Origin: Rhodococcus rhodnii NBRC 100604
GTDB lineage: Bacteria; Actinomycetota; Actinomycetes; Mycobacteriales; Mycobacteriaceae
DNA: 64,000 bases
Assembly: GCF_001894925.1 (NCBI RefSeq)
Contig: NZ_BCXD01000010.1
Location: forward strand, 1-64,000
Direction of reading: 5' to 3'
The number at the start of each line of letters is the position of its first letter. Position 1 is the stretch's first letter. The translations under genes were made by a program, and so were the position numbers. The notes beneath the pieces are model-generated. The model saw only the letters and a list, made by a program, of their open reading frames with translations, made no database searches and was not told the origin of the DNA. This document shows positions 8,968 to 17,610 of the stretch, piece after piece.

Positions 8968-11013
8968 ATGGGGCCGCACGCGAGACCAGGGACCGTGACC
9001 GTACGCAGGACCGTGAGCGGACGGGGGGTGCGCGCGCTCGCGGTGGTGCTGTTCGCGCTGTGCGCGGCGCTCTGGGCGCCTGCTGCCGCCGTCGCCGAAC
9101 AACCGCAGCGGCTGCCCGGCCAGATCACCGATCTCGCGGGTGCGCTCGACGCCGGCCAGACGGCGGACGTGCAGGCCGCGTTCGATCAGCTCTTCGACGA
9201 GCACGGCGTGCGGATGTGGGTCGTGTACGTCACCGACTTCGACGGGGTTCCGGCGGAGACCTGGGGCAACCAGACCTACGCGCAGTCCTCCCTCGACGAG
9301 ACCCGTGACGGCCTGCTCGCCGTCGCGACGATGGACCGCGCGTACTACTTCACGACGCCGAGCACCGGCGGGATCGGCCAGGCGGACGCCGACGAGATCC
9401 GTCACGACGCGATCGAACCCGCGCTGGGTGCCGGCGACTGGGCCGGTGGCGCGATCGCGGCGGCGGGTGGCGTCGCCGACGCCGCCGGTGGAGGCGGGGG
9501 CGGCATGTCCGTCGGGACGATGGTCGTGGGCGTCGGTGTCGGCGTCGCCGCGATCGGTGGCTTCACCCTGTACTCGCGGCGCCGCAAGACGCGGCTGGAT
9601 CAGAAGCAGGTGGAGGCCGCCCGCACCGTCGACCCCGAGGACACCGCGACGCTCGCGACGCTGCCGTTGCCCGCGCTCGACGAACGTGCCCGCGAGTCGC
9701 TCGTCGAGGCCGACGAGGCGGTGCGGGCGAGCGCCGACGAACTCGACATCGCCCGCGGGGAGTTCGGTGACGACGCGACCGCGCAGTTCGCCGCCGCTCT
9801 CGCGAAGGCGCGCCGCACGCTCGGCGCCGCGTTCGAGCTGCGGCAACGGCTCGACGACGCGATCCCCGAGACGCCCCAGCAGCGGCGCGAGATGCTCATC
9901 GAGATCATCTCGTCGTGCGGCCGTGCCGACCGCGAACTCGACGAGAAGGTCGACAAGTGGGACGCGATGCGCAATCTCCTCATCACCGCCGACGAGCACA
10001 TCGAGACGCTCACGCAGCGCGTCGTCGCGGTGAGCGCGCGGTTGCCGGAGTCGGAGGCGACGCTGACCCGGCTGCGGACGGAGTTCCCCGGTGACGTGCT
10101 CAGCTCGATCGACGACAATGTCGACCTCGCCCGCGGGCGCCTGGAGTTCGCCGAGGAGTCGGTGGAGCAGGCGCGCGAGGCCGTCGCGCAGCGTGTCGGG
10201 CAGCAGGGCGCGGCCGTCGTTGCCATCCGGGCCGCCGAGAGCGCGCTGACCCAGGCCGATTCACTGCTCGACGCGGTGGATCACGCGCAGAACGACATTC
10301 GCCGAGCGATCGGGACGCTGCCCGACGCGATGGACGATCTGCAGCAGGGCGTCACCGCAGCCGGGACGTTCGACGGCCGGCCCGGCGTCGGCGGGCAGGG
10401 TGCCGCCGCCCTCACCACCGCGCGCCGCGAGGCCGAGGACGCACTGGCCTACGCCGAGGCGAACAAGGAGTCCGATCCGCTGACGAGCGCGCGCCGCGTC
10501 GCCGAGGCGGATGCCGCGCTCGACGCCGCACTCGAGCAGGTGGAGCAGGCGTCCGAGCGCGCCGAGCAAGCGCGTAAGCGGCTCGATCACGACCTGCTCA
10601 CCGCCGAGTCGCAGGTGACGGCTGCCGCCGACTTCATCTCGACGCGGCGCGGTGCGGTGGGCCCGAATCCCCGGACCCGGCTCACCGAGGCACAGCGTCA
10701 CCTGGATGCCGCGAAGGCGGCGCGCGAGTCCGATCCGGCGACGTCCCTCCAGCACGCACAGTCCGCGATCTCGCTCGGCCACCGGGCACTGATGGAGGCG
10801 CAGGCGGATGTCGCCGAGTGGAACCGCCGCAACCGCCCGCCCACGAGCGGACATCACCGTGGCGGCGGCTCCAACGCGGGCGCGGTACTGGGCGGCATCG
10901 TGATCGGCAGCATCCTGCGCGGTGGCGGTGGTGGCGGCTTCGGCGGGGGCGGCCCGCGCTCGTTCGGCGGATCCGGCAGCTCGGGCCGCGTCGGCGGCGG
11001 CGGCCGCTTCTAG
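8968..11013 (+). CDS. TPM-domain membrane protein with coiled-coil and Gly-rich tail
   Basis: A 681-residue envelope protein equivalent in position and architecture to M. tuberculosis Rv2345. Order of parts: signal peptide (about 14-44), extracytoplasmic TPM domain (RLPGQITDLAGALDAGQ...VYVTDFDG), Ala/Gly linker, one transmembrane helix (about 180-200, MVVGVGVGVAAIGGFTLYS), a long cytoplasmic helical/coiled-coil region rich in Ala, Glu, Arg and Gln, and a C-terminal Gly/Phe-rich tail (GGGGGGFGGGGPRSFGG). TPM modules occur in proteins involved in quality control or repair of membrane complexes; the role here is unknown. It stands alone and is convergent with glyS across a strong hairpin. Confidence 0.85.
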   Translation: MGPHARPGTVTVRRTVSGRGVRALAVVLFALCAALWAPAAAVAEQPQRLPGQITDLAGALDAGQTADVQAAFDQLFDEHGVRMWVVYVTDFDGVPAETWGNQTYAQSSLDETRDGLLAVATMDRAYYFTTPSTGGIGQADADEIRHDAIEPALGAGDWAGGAIAAAGGVADAAGGGGGGMSVGTMVVGVGVGVAAIGGFTLYSRRRKTRLDQKQVEAARTVDPEDTATLATLPLPALDERARESLVEADEAVRASADELDIARGEFGDDATAQFAAALAKARRTLGAAFELRQRLDDAIPETPQQRREMLIEIISSCGRADRELDEKVDKWDAMRNLLITADEHIETLTQRVVAVSARLPESEATLTRLRTEFPGDVLSSIDDNVDLARGRLEFAEESVEQAREAVAQRVGQQGAAVVAIRAAESALTQADSLLDAVDHAQNDIRRAIGTLPDAMDDLQQGVTAAGTFDGRPGVGGQGAAALTTARREAEDALAYAEANKESDPLTSARRVAEADAALDAALEQVEQASERAEQARKRLDHDLLTAESQVTAAADFISTRRGAVGPNPRTRLTEAQRHLDAAKAARESDPATSLQHAQSAISLGHRALMEAQADVAEWNRRNRPPTSGHHRGGGSNAGAVLGGIVIGSILRGGGGGGFGGGGPRSFGGSGSSGRVGGGGRF

Positions 11014-11024
11014 GCGGCTCCGCC

Positions 11025-11072
11025 GCTTGTGCGTGAGTTTCCGGCCCCCAGGCCGGAAACTCACGCACAAGC
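11025..11072. terminator. perfect 22-bp inverted repeat, bidirectional terminator-like
   Basis: Positions 11025-11046 are an exact reverse complement of 11051-11072, with a 4-nt loop (CCCA). It lies between the convergent TPM gene and glyS. The core GTGCGTGAGTTTCCGG is related to the hairpin at 33274-33321, so it belongs to a dispersed intergenic repeat family. No T tract is present. Confidence 0.8.
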
Positions 11073-11073
11073 G

Positions 11074-12465
11074 CTACGCGCCTACCAGGTGCTGGGCGAG
11101 GTAGCCCTCGACCTTGTCGAGCGCGATGCGCTCCTGCGACATCGTGTCGCGTTCACGCACCGTGACGGCCTGGTCCTCGAGCGTGTCGAAGTCGACCGTG
11201 ATGCAGAACGGCGTACCGATCTCGTCCTGACGGCGGTAACGGCGGCCGATCGCCCCCGCGTCGTCGAACTCGATGTTCCAGTTCTGCCGCAGCTGCTGCG
11301 CGAGGTCGCGCGCCTTCGGCGACAGATCGGCGTTGCGCGAGAGCGGCAGCACCGCGGCCTTGACGGGCGCGAGACGACGATCGAGCCGCAGCACGGTGCG
11401 CTTGTCGACGCCGCCCTTCGCGTTGGGTGCCTCGTCCTCGTGGTACGAGTCGACGAGGAACGCCATGAGCGAACGCGTCAGGCCCGCAGCGGGCTCGATG
11501 ACGTACGGCGTGTAGCGCTCACCGGTCGTCTGATCGAAGTAGTTCAGCTCGACGCCCGAGTGCTTCGAGTGCGTCGAGAGGTCGAAGTCGGTCCGGTTCG
11601 CGACGCCCTCGAGCTCGCCCCACTCGCTGCCCTGGAACTCGAAGCGGTACTCGATGTCGACGGTGCGCTTGGAGTAGTGCGAGAGCTTCTCGGCGGGGTG
11701 CTCGAACAGCCGCAGGTTCTCGGGCGTGATGCCCAGGCCCGTGTACCAGTCCATCCGGTAGTCGATCCAGTACTGGTGCCACTTCTCGTCCTCGCCGGGC
11801 TTGACGAAGAACTCCATCTCCATCTGCTCGAACTCGCGGGTGCGGAAGATGAAGTTGCCGGGCGTGATCTCGTTGCGGAAGCTCTTGCCGATCTGGCCGA
11901 TGCCGAACGGCGGCTTCTTGCGCGCCGTCGTGAGGACGTTCGCGAAGTTGACGAAGATGCCCTGCGCGGTCTCGGGACGCAGGTAGTGCAGCCCCTCCTC
12001 GCTCTCGACGGGACCGAGGAAGGTCTTGAGCATCATGTTGAAGTCGCGCGGCTCGGTCCACTGACCGGTGGTGCCGCAGTTGGAGCACGTGATGAGGTCC
12101 ATCGTGACCGCATCCGGGTCGTCGAGCCCCTTCTTGGCGGCGTATGCCTCCTGCATGTGGTCCTGGCGGAACCGGTGATGACAGTGCAAGCACTCGACGA
12201 GCGGGTCGTTGAAGACGCCGACGTGCCCGGACGCCACCCACACCTCGCGCGGCAGGATCACCGACGAGTCGAGGCCGACGACGTCGTCGCGGCTGGTGAC
12301 CATGTTCCGCCACCACTGCTTCTTGATGTTGTCCTTGAGCTCGACACCGAGTGGCCCGTAGTCCCAGGCGGACTTCGTACCTCCGTAGATCTCGCCGCAC
12401 GGGTAGACCAGCCCGCGACGCTTCGCGAGGTTGACGACGGAATCGATCTTCGACTTGGGTGCCAC
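11074..12465 (-). CDS. glyS: glycyl-tRNA synthetase (alpha2 type)
   Basis: Class II synthetase that charges tRNA-Gly. Class II motifs are visible: [30 protein letters not shown] at the start, [23 protein letters not shown], and a C-terminal anticodon-binding domain ([13 protein letters not shown]...). A CxxC...CxxC insert (CLHCHH, CSNCG) is a zinc site common in this subgroup. The GTG at 12465 is preceded by GGAGAG with 7-nt spacing and gives 463 aa, equal to the M. tuberculosis enzyme. An ATG 15 nt upstream (12480) is the alternative. It is divergent from the zinc-regulator operon, and the 240-bp gap holds that operon's promoter. Confidence 0.96.
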   Translation of the reverse strand: MAPKSKIDSVVNLAKRRGLVYPCGEIYGGTKSAWDYGPLGVELKDNIKKQWWRNMVTSRDDVVGLDSSVILPREVWVASGHVGVFNDPLVECLHCHHRFRQDHMQEAYAAKKGLDDPDAVTMDLITCSNCGTTGQWTEPRDFNMMLKTFLGPVESEEGLHYLRPETAQGIFVNFANVLTTARKKPPFGIGQIGKSFRNEITPGNFIFRTREFEQMEMEFFVKPGEDEKWHQYWIDYRMDWYTGLGITPENLRLFEHPAEKLSHYSKRTVDIEYRFEFQGSEWGELEGVANRTDFDLSTHSKHSGVELNYFDQTTGERYTPYVIEPAAGLTRSLMAFLVDSYHEDEAPNAKGGVDKRTVLRLDRRLAPVKAAVLPLSRNADLSPKARDLAQQLRQNWNIEFDDAGAIGRRYRRQDEIGTPFCITVDFDTLEDQAVTVRERDTMSQERIALDKVEGYLAQHLVGA

Positions 12466-12599
12466 TCGGGTGCTCTCCATCTGGGTGAGTAGATGCACGG
12501 TGCTCGTGCGCGATACGTCGGTCCTCGAACTGCCCGAGGACCGACTCCAGCCTATCTGCCACCCCCCGGCCGACCCCAAGTCGCGGCGAGCGCACGCGT

Positions 12600-12628
12600 T
12601 TGACATGCGTCGTCGCGCATACAACAAT
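12600..12628 (+). promoter_or_regulatory. sigma70-type promoter of the smtB-like/zur operon
   Basis: A perfect -35 TTGACA (12600-12605) is followed after 17 bp by AACAAT (12623-12628) as the -10. The spacer holds ATGCG-N6-CGCAT (12605-12620), a small inverted repeat that could be an ArsR/SmtB operator. The Zur-type palindrome overlaps the end of the -10. Confidence 0.6.
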
Positions 12629-12644
12629 GGAAACGATTTGCATT
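12626..12644. promoter_or_regulatory. Zur (FurB) operator-like palindrome
   Basis: AATGGAAACGATTTGCATT is an imperfect palindrome (AATG.AAA...TTT.CATT) matching the AT-rich ATGAAAATCATTTTCAT-type box described for actinobacterial Zur. It overlaps the -10, so binding would block the promoter: probable zinc autoregulation. Confidence 0.6.
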
Positions 12645-12706
12645 AAGCGAGGCAGGCGCGCGACGAACCCGCGCGACCGGCACGCTCCAGACGGAAGGGA
12701 CCGACC

Positions 12707-13045
12707 GTGAGTGCCCCCCACCCAGCGTCCGTGCCGGACACGGCGGGCTCGCCGGTGGATCGCGAGGCGCTCGTCGCGGCCGGCGATCTGCTCCGCGCCC
12801 TCGCCGCGCCGGTACGGATCGCGATCGTGCTCCAACTTCTCGAGGGCGATCGCTGCGTCCACGAACTCGTCGGCTCGCTCGGCGTGACGCAACCCCTCAT
12901 CAGCCAGCACCTGCGGGTGCTCAAGGCGGCGGGCGTCGTCCACGGCGAACGATCCGGCCGCGAGGTCATGTACCGCTTGGTTGACGATCACCTCTCCCAT
13001 ATCGTCGTCGATGCCGTCGCCCACGCACAGGAAGGACGCTCGTGA
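12707..13045 (+). CDS. smtB: ArsR/SmtB-family zinc-responsive repressor
   Basis: A 112-residue winged-helix repressor equivalent to mycobacterial SmtB (Rv2358), which releases DNA when zinc is high and so allows zur expression. The helix-turn-helix lies in ELVGSLGVTQPLISQHLRVLKAAG. The C-terminal helix carries the alpha5-type metal ligands (DDHLSHIVVDAVAHAQ, Asp/His...His/His). The GTG at 12707 has GGAAGGGA upstream. It overlaps zur by 4 nt (GTGA), so the two are translationally coupled. The promoter overlaps a Zur-type palindrome and an inverted repeat, consistent with dual control. Confidence 0.88.
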   Translation: MSAPHPASVPDTAGSPVDREALVAAGDLLRALAAPVRIAIVLQLLEGDRCVHELVGSLGVTQPLISQHLRVLKAAGVVHGERSGREVMYRLVDDHLSHIVVDAVAHAQEGRS

Positions 13046-13467
13046 CGCCCAGTTCGGCCCGCACGACCCCGGCAGTGGGTGTGCGCTCGACCAGACAACG
13101 CAGTGCGATCTCGGCACTGCTCGACGACGTGGACGAGTTCCGCTCGGCCCAGGATCTGCACGACGAATTGCGCCGCCGCGGCGAGGGAATCGGCCTCACG
13201 ACGGTCTACCGCACTCTGCAGAGCCTGGCCGATTCGGGCACCGTCGACGTGCTGCGCACCGACACCGGCGAGGCCGTGTATCGGCGTTGCTCGTCGGGGC
13301 ATCACCATCATCTCGTGTGCCGCCGCTGCGGCTACACGGTGGAGGTCGAGGGCCCCACGGTCGAGCGCTGGGCCGACCGCGTGGCCGCCGAGCACGGCTT
13401 CGGCGACGTCACCCACACGATCGAGATCTTCGGGACGTGCCGCGACTGCGGCGCCGCGTCCGACTGA
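13042..13467 (+). CDS. zur: zinc uptake regulator Zur (FurB)
   Basis: Fur-family metalloregulator (141 aa) that represses zinc acquisition genes when zinc-loaded. The N-terminal winged helix (TTVYRTLQSLADSGTVDVL) is followed by a His cluster (HHHH, residues 87-90) and two CxxC pairs (Cys93/Cys96, Cys133/Cys136) that hold the structural zinc. The GTG start overlaps the stop of the smtB-like gene. The gene order smtB-zur is conserved in mycobacteria (Rv2358-Rv2359). Fur-family relatives sensing iron or peroxide are possible in principle, but the coupling to SmtB favours zinc. Confidence 0.9.
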   Translation: MTPSSARTTPAVGVRSTRQRSAISALLDDVDEFRSAQDLHDELRRRGEGIGLTTVYRTLQSLADSGTVDVLRTDTGEAVYRRCSSGHHHHLVCRRCGYTVEVEGPTVERWADRVAAEHGFGDVTHTIEIFGTCRDCGAASD

Positions 13468-13519
13468 GCGTTCCGGGAAAACCTTCACACGACGACGGTG
13501 ACCGCGGTTCGATCGAACG

Positions 13520-14395
13520 GTGAGCACGCCGACTTCACGCCGCGTCGAGCATCGGATGCTGCCTATCGCGGGCGTCGACACGTTCGTCCGCACCGCGGGC
13601 CCGCCGGACGCACCCGTCCTGCTGCTCCCCCACGGCTACCCGTGCTCGTCGTACGAGTTCCGTGATCTGATGCCGGCGCTCGCGGATCGGTGGCGCACCG
13701 TCGCGCCGGATCTTCCCGGTTTCGGCTACAGCGCCGATCCCGATTTCCCGTCGACCTTCGCGGATTACGCGACGTGGCTCGGGCGGTTCGCCGACGAGTT
13801 CGGGCTCGACCGGTACGCGCTCTGGTTGCACGACTACGGCTCGCAGATCGGGCTCGAACTCGCGATGAGCGCTCCCGAGCGGGTGACGGCGCTGATCGTC
13901 CAGAACGGCGACATCTACGAGGACGTGCACGGTCCGAAATATGCTCCGCTGAAACAGTTCTGGGAGAATCCGACCGATGCCGCGCGCGCCGAGATCGCGA
14001 CGAACATCTCGCAGGACGGGTTCCGCGACGAGTTCGTCGGCGAGGTGGACGAGACGGTCGCGCGGCGCGTGCCGCCCGACCTGTGGACGCTGCACTGGAC
14101 GCTCATGGACACGCCGGTGCGGCGCGCGAGGATTCTCGAGCTGATCGAGAACCAGGCGAGCACGCTCGACCGGTTCGCGCTGCAGCAGCGCTATCTGCGC
14201 GAGCACACCCCGCCCACGCTGATCGTGTGGGGACCACAGGACGGCTACATGCCCGAGGAGTCGGCGCGCGCGTACCTGCGCGATCTGCCGGACGCGCTGC
14301 TGCACCTCGTCCCCGACGGCGGGCACTGGCTGCTCGAGACGCATCTGGACGACGTCGTCCCGCGTGTGCGGGAGTTCCTCGCCGAGTCGGCGTGA
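13520..14395 (+). CDS. alpha/beta hydrolase, epoxide hydrolase/haloalkane dehalogenase-like
   Basis: A 291-residue cytoplasmic hydrolase. The oxyanion motif is HGYP (38-41). The nucleophile elbow is LHDYGS, with Asp105 where lipases have Ser. That places it in the epoxide hydrolase/haloalkane dehalogenase branch, which works through an ester intermediate on aspartate. The candidate acid lies in WGPQDGYMP and the catalytic His in DGGHWLLETH. It starts at GTG 13520, 52 bp after zur, and may be co-transcribed. In M. tuberculosis nothing lies between zur and the next gene, so it looks inserted. The substrate is unknown. Confidence 0.85.
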   Translation: MSTPTSRRVEHRMLPIAGVDTFVRTAGPPDAPVLLLPHGYPCSSYEFRDLMPALADRWRTVAPDLPGFGYSADPDFPSTFADYATWLGRFADEFGLDRYALWLHDYGSQIGLELAMSAPERVTALIVQNGDIYEDVHGPKYAPLKQFWENPTDAARAEIATNISQDGFRDEFVGEVDETVARRVPPDLWTLHWTLMDTPVRRARILELIENQASTLDRFALQQRYLREHTPPTLIVWGPQDGYMPEESARAYLRDLPDALLHLVPDGGHWLLETHLDDVVPRVREFLAESA

Positions 14396-14791
14396 CTACG
14401 CGAGCGTCTCGCGCGCGTCCGCCGTCGCCGAGAGCACGAGCAGCACCATCGTGGTGAGCGCGGTGTCGTCGAGGCCCCCCGCGGGGAAGGTGTAGCGCAG
14501 GATCACGTCGACGGTCTCGCCGCGATCGACGGCCAGCACCGTCCCGAACTGGATGTCGGCGTTGAGCGTCGCGATCCGCTGCGGGACGGCGTCGGACGCC
14601 GGGACGTCCCACGCGAGGACGCACGTGAGCGCGAGGACGTCGAGTCCGTCGGTGAGTGTCATCGCGCTCACCGAGCACAGTGCGCCCGAGTACTCGAACC
14701 GCAGCGAGCCGTCGTCGGCCCGCTCCACCGCACCGAGCGGCGCGAGCGCTGCCTCGGTCCGGGCGAGCAGCGTCTGCGCGGCGTCGCTCAT
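14396..14791 (-). CDS. YbjN/type III chaperone-like protein (Rv2360c homologue)
   Basis: A 131-residue protein with the alternating strand pattern of YbjN-like sensory-transduction/type III chaperone-like folds: [32 protein letters not shown] and [35 protein letters not shown]. Its position between zur and uppS matches Rv2360c. Function is unknown. It is the third gene of the recO-uppS unit: its ATG overlaps the uppS stop (ATGA). Confidence 0.7.
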   Translation of the reverse strand: MSDAAQTLLARTEAALAPLGAVERADDGSLRFEYSGALCSVSAMTLTDGLDVLALTCVLAWDVPASDAVPQRIATLNADIQFGTVLAVDRGETVDVILRYTFPAGGLDDTALTTMVLLVLSATADARETLA

Positions 14792-15591
14792 CGCACACCT
14801 CCGAATCGGCGATCACGTTTGGCGTACTCGACGCATGCGTCCCACAGGTCGCGGCGGTCGAAGTCGGGAAACAGCTTCTCCTGAAACACCATCTCCGCGT
14901 AGGCGACCTGCCACAGCAGGAAGTTGGAGATCCGCTCCTCCCCCGACGGCCGCAGGAACAGGTCGACGTCGGGCATGTCGGGTTCGTCGAGATACTTCGC
15001 GACGGTGTCCTCGTCGACCTTCTCCGGGTCGATCCGCCCGGACGCGACGCGGCGAGCGATCTCGCGGGCGGCGTCGGCGATCTCGGCGCGACCGCCGTAG
15101 TTGACGCACATCGTCAGCGTCATGACGGTGTTGTCCTGGGTGAGCTCCTCGGCGATCTCGAGTTCCTTGATCACCGACTTCCACAGCCGCGGACGGCGGC
15201 CCGCCCACCGAACGCGCACGCCCATCTCGTTCATCTCGTCGCGCCGGCGACGGATGACGTCGCGGTTGAAGCCCATGAGGAAACGCACCTCGTCGGGGCT
15301 CCGCTTCCAGTTCTCGGTCGAGAACGCGTACGCCGAGAGCCACTGCACGCCGATCTCGATGCAGCCGCACACCGTGTCCATGAGGACGGCCTCGCCGCGC
15401 TCGTGCCCTGCCGTGCGCGGCAGCCCGCGCTCCTGCGCCCAGCGGCCGTTGCCGTCCATCACGAGCGCGACGTGCCGGGGGACGAACTCGGCGGGCAACT
15501 GCGGCGGCCGCGCGCCCGAGGGGTGCGGGTCCGGCGGACGGACGCTCGCCTCAGAGCTGCGGGGTGTGCTGCGTCGAATCACGTGCACCAT
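14788..15591 (-). CDS. uppS: isoprenyl (undecaprenyl/decaprenyl) diphosphate synthase
   Basis: Cis-prenyltransferase that condenses isopentenyl diphosphate units into the polyprenyl carrier for cell-wall synthesis. The catalytic aspartate is Asp46 in VMDGNGRWA. Other family boxes: [29 protein letters not shown], and [21 protein letters not shown], with RRFGG at the end. ATG 15591 overlaps the recO 3' end by 41 bp. A GTG at 15582 with AGGA upstream is an equally plausible start and would not change the catalytic domain. The M. tuberculosis equivalent is Rv2361c. Operon recO-uppS-YbjN. Confidence 0.94.
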   Translation of the reverse strand: MVHVIRRSTPRSSEASVRPPDPHPSGARPPQLPAEFVPRHVALVMDGNGRWAQERGLPRTAGHERGEAVLMDTVCGCIEIGVQWLSAYAFSTENWKRSPDEVRFLMGFNRDVIRRRRDEMNEMGVRVRWAGRRPRLWKSVIKELEIAEELTQDNTVMTLTMCVNYGGRAEIADAAREIARRVASGRIDPEKVDEDTVAKYLDEPDMPDVDLFLRPSGEERISNFLLWQVAYAEMVFQEKLFPDFDRRDLWDACVEYAKRDRRFGGVR

Positions 15592-16357
15592 CCTGCCCGA
15601 AGGCGCCGTCGATTCCGTCATGCGGGCGGGAGCGTTCGATGAGCGGCAGCGTCCGCAACTGCCGTTCGAGATGCCACTGCAGGTGGGCGGCGACGAGGCC
15701 GCTCGCCTGCCGTCGCCGCTGCGCAGGGATGGTCTCGACGACCGCCCAGTCGCCCCGGACGTAGGCGTCCATGAGCGTGAGGACGGCGGGATCCGGCCGG
15801 ACGGCGCCGGGCGGACGGCACACCGCGCACACCGATCCACCGGCCGCGACGTGGAACGCCGAGTGCGGGCCCGGCGTACCGCAGCGGGCGCAGTCGGTGA
15901 TCGCGGGCGCCCAGCCCGCGAAGCCCATCGCCCGCAGCAGGAAGGCGTCGAGGACGAGTTCGGGTTCGCGTCGGCTCTCGGAGATCGAGCCGAGCGCCCC
16001 GACCGCGAGGCGATACAGATCGGGCGCGGGTGCGCGCTCCTCGCCCGCGAGCCGTTCGGCGGTCTCGAGCACCGCACACGCACTCGTGTACCGGGCGTAG
16101 TCGTCGACGATGCCGATCGCGAACGCGTCGACCGTCTGGACCTGCGTGATGGTGTCGAGGCTGCGGCCCGGGTGCAGTTGCAGATCGATGTGCGCGAACG
16201 GTTCGACGCGCGCCCCGAACTTCGACCGCGTGCGGCGCACGCCTTTCGCGACGGCCCGCACGAGCCCGTAGCGACGGGTCAGCAACGTGATGATGAGGTC
16301 GGCCTCGCCCAGCTTGTGCTGCCGCAGCACCACCGCGTGATCCCGGTACAACCTCAC
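15551..16357 (-). CDS. recO: DNA repair protein RecO
   Basis: RecFOR-pathway mediator that loads RecA on SSB-coated gaps (268 aa). An N-terminal OB fold ([31 protein letters not shown]) precedes the helical domain. A zinc knuckle is seen in CARCG...CAVCR (about 180-205). The GTG at 16357 has AGGAG eight nucleotides upstream. It is the first gene of recO-uppS-YbjN. The 260-bp region upstream contains unusual nested hairpins described separately. Confidence 0.94.
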   Translation of the reverse strand: MRLYRDHAVVLRQHKLGEADLIITLLTRRYGLVRAVAKGVRRTRSKFGARVEPFAHIDLQLHPGRSLDTITQVQTVDAFAIGIVDDYARYTSACAVLETAERLAGEERAPAPDLYRLAVGALGSISESRREPELVLDAFLLRAMGFAGWAPAITDCARCGTPGPHSAFHVAAGGSVCAVCRPPGAVRPDPAVLTLMDAYVRGDWAVVETIPAQRRRQASGLVAAHLQWHLERQLRTLPLIERSRPHDGIDGAFGQDGARDSTQHTPQL

Positions 16358-16434
16358 AGCACATCTCCTCGCTCGACGCCCCAGTCTCTCACCGCGTCAC
16401 GACGAACGCGGCGAGGTGGGCGCCCGGAGACGAC

Positions 16435-16562
16435 GAATGCCGCCGACCTCATGGTCGACGGCATTCAGGGTGACGGTGCTCGCCATCACGCCTCTCGGCG
16501 AGTGGTCGCTCGAAGCGACGATTCTTGTGTGGGGCCCGGGGGATATCCGAGCACCGTCACTC
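16435..16562. other. structured intergenic region upstream of recO
   Basis: Two hairpin systems lie between the siderophore-binding gene and recO. The first pairs 16435-16448 with 16453-16466 (GAATGCCG...CGGCATTC, one mismatch, 4-nt loop). The second closes a domain of about 90 nt: 16470-16482 pairs perfectly with 16548-16560 (GTGACGGTGCTCG with CGAGCACCGTCAC), and inside it 16505-16510 pairs with 16514-16519. I cannot match it to a known riboswitch. It could be a 5' leader of recO, a terminator, or a small RNA. Confidence 0.4.
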
Positions 16563-16617
16563 TCCTCAACCGAGTGGGTCCGAGATCCATTCCCGCCGCG
16601 CCGACGCGAGCACCACC

Positions 16618-17592
16618 TCAGATGCGTTCGGCGACCATCGGCACGACCTGATCGAGCGCGGACCGCAGCGACAGCACCGAGTTCGTCGAGTACGACTTCG
16701 CGATCGTCGGGTCGTCGAACACGAGATAGCGACCGTCGGCGACGGCCGGGATCGTCCGGAACAGCTCGGTGTTCTCGGCGTCCTCGGCGGTCCGCTGGAT
16801 CGGGAAGACGACGACGAAGTCGGCATCGAGCACGTCGAGGTTCTCCTCGGACACCGGGGCCGAGAACTTCTGCACCGGGAGTTCGTCGATCGCCGGGTTC
16901 GGCACGAACCCGAGGCGCGTCATGAACTCCACCCGTTCGGTGTCGGCGGTGTAAGCGCCCCAGCCGCCGCCCGACAGTGCCGCGACGGTGATCGTCCGGC
17001 CCTCGAACTCCGGGTGCGCCTCGCGCGCGGCGTCGAAACGCGCGTCGAGGTCGTCGAGCAGTGCCCGTCCCTCGTCGGGGACGCCGAGCACCGTCGCGAT
17101 CATCGTGACCTGCTGCTCCGGCGTCGTCTTGTAGTTGTCGGCGCCCTCGGGCAGGGAGATCGTGGGCGCGATCGCGGACAGGGTGTCGTGGCGCGCCTGC
17201 TCGCCCGCGCTCTTGGTGTCGAGGATCAGATCGGGGGCGAGCGCTGCCACCTGCTCGTATGAGGGTTCGAGCGTCCCGATGATCTCGGGCGGTGTCTCGT
17301 AGAGGCCTTCGGCCCACGGACCGACGCCGTCGCCGCCGAAGTCGAGCCAGTCGCTCGCGCCGACCGGCTGCACCCCGAGCGCGAGCGCGGTCTCGGCGTC
17401 GCCCCACCCGAGCGCGACGACACGCTGCGGTGCCTGCTCGATCGTGACGTCGCCGAACTTCGTGTCGACTGTCGCGGGGAACGCTCCCTGCTCGCTCGCG
17501 GCGGCCGGTTCCGGTTCGTCCGTCGTGGACGAGCACGCACCGACGAACATCACTGCGGCGGCTACCGCCGCCACGATCACCGAGTTTCGCAT
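16618..17592 (-). CDS. iron-siderophore ABC transporter substrate-binding lipoprotein
   Basis: Periplasmic-binding protein of the FecB/FepB class (324 aa) tethered outside the membrane to capture ferric siderophores for an ABC importer. The signal sequence ends in a lipobox (FVGAC, Cys20). The PBP fold follows: IEQAPQRVVALGWGDAETALALGVQPVG, LAPDLILDTKS, and a C-terminal half with VAALSGGGWGAYT. No permease or ATPase is next to it, so it must pair with a transporter elsewhere. Its ATG shares a base with the stop of the upstream oxidase-like gene (TGATG). An IdeR-like box lies exactly over this junction, suggesting iron repression. Confidence 0.88.
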   Translation of the reverse strand: MRNSVIVAAVAAAVMFVGACSSTTDEPEPAAASEQGAFPATVDTKFGDVTIEQAPQRVVALGWGDAETALALGVQPVGASDWLDFGGDGVGPWAEGLYETPPEIIGTLEPSYEQVAALAPDLILDTKSAGEQARHDTLSAIAPTISLPEGADNYKTTPEQQVTMIATVLGVPDEGRALLDDLDARFDAAREAHPEFEGRTITVAALSGGGWGAYTADTERVEFMTRLGFVPNPAIDELPVQKFSAPVSEENLDVLDADFVVVFPIQRTAEDAENTELFRTIPAVADGRYLVFDDPTIAKSYSTNSVLSLRSALDQVVPMVAERI

Positions 17593-17610
17593 CAGGGCAG
17601 GCTAACCTCA
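17592..17610. promoter_or_regulatory. IdeR/DtxR-type iron box
   Basis: TCAGGGCAGGCTAACCTCA matches the 19-bp consensus TTAGGTTAGGCTAACCTAA at about 15 positions, with AGGCTAACCT intact. It sits in the last codons of the upstream gene and touches the start codon of the siderophore-binding lipoprotein gene. Iron-loaded IdeR would block an internal promoter or elongation here. Confidence 0.65.

Noticed and set aside
16397-16486. A 29-codon minus-strand ORF upstream of recO as a leader peptide
   Set aside because: It has no codon cluster for any amino acid, lies inside the hairpins, and nothing links it to recO regulation.
16470-16560. A known riboswitch class (SAM, TPP, cobalamin, FMN, fluoride, ZTP) upstream of recO
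   Set aside because: None of the conserved core sequences I could check is present, and the downstream genes do not fit.
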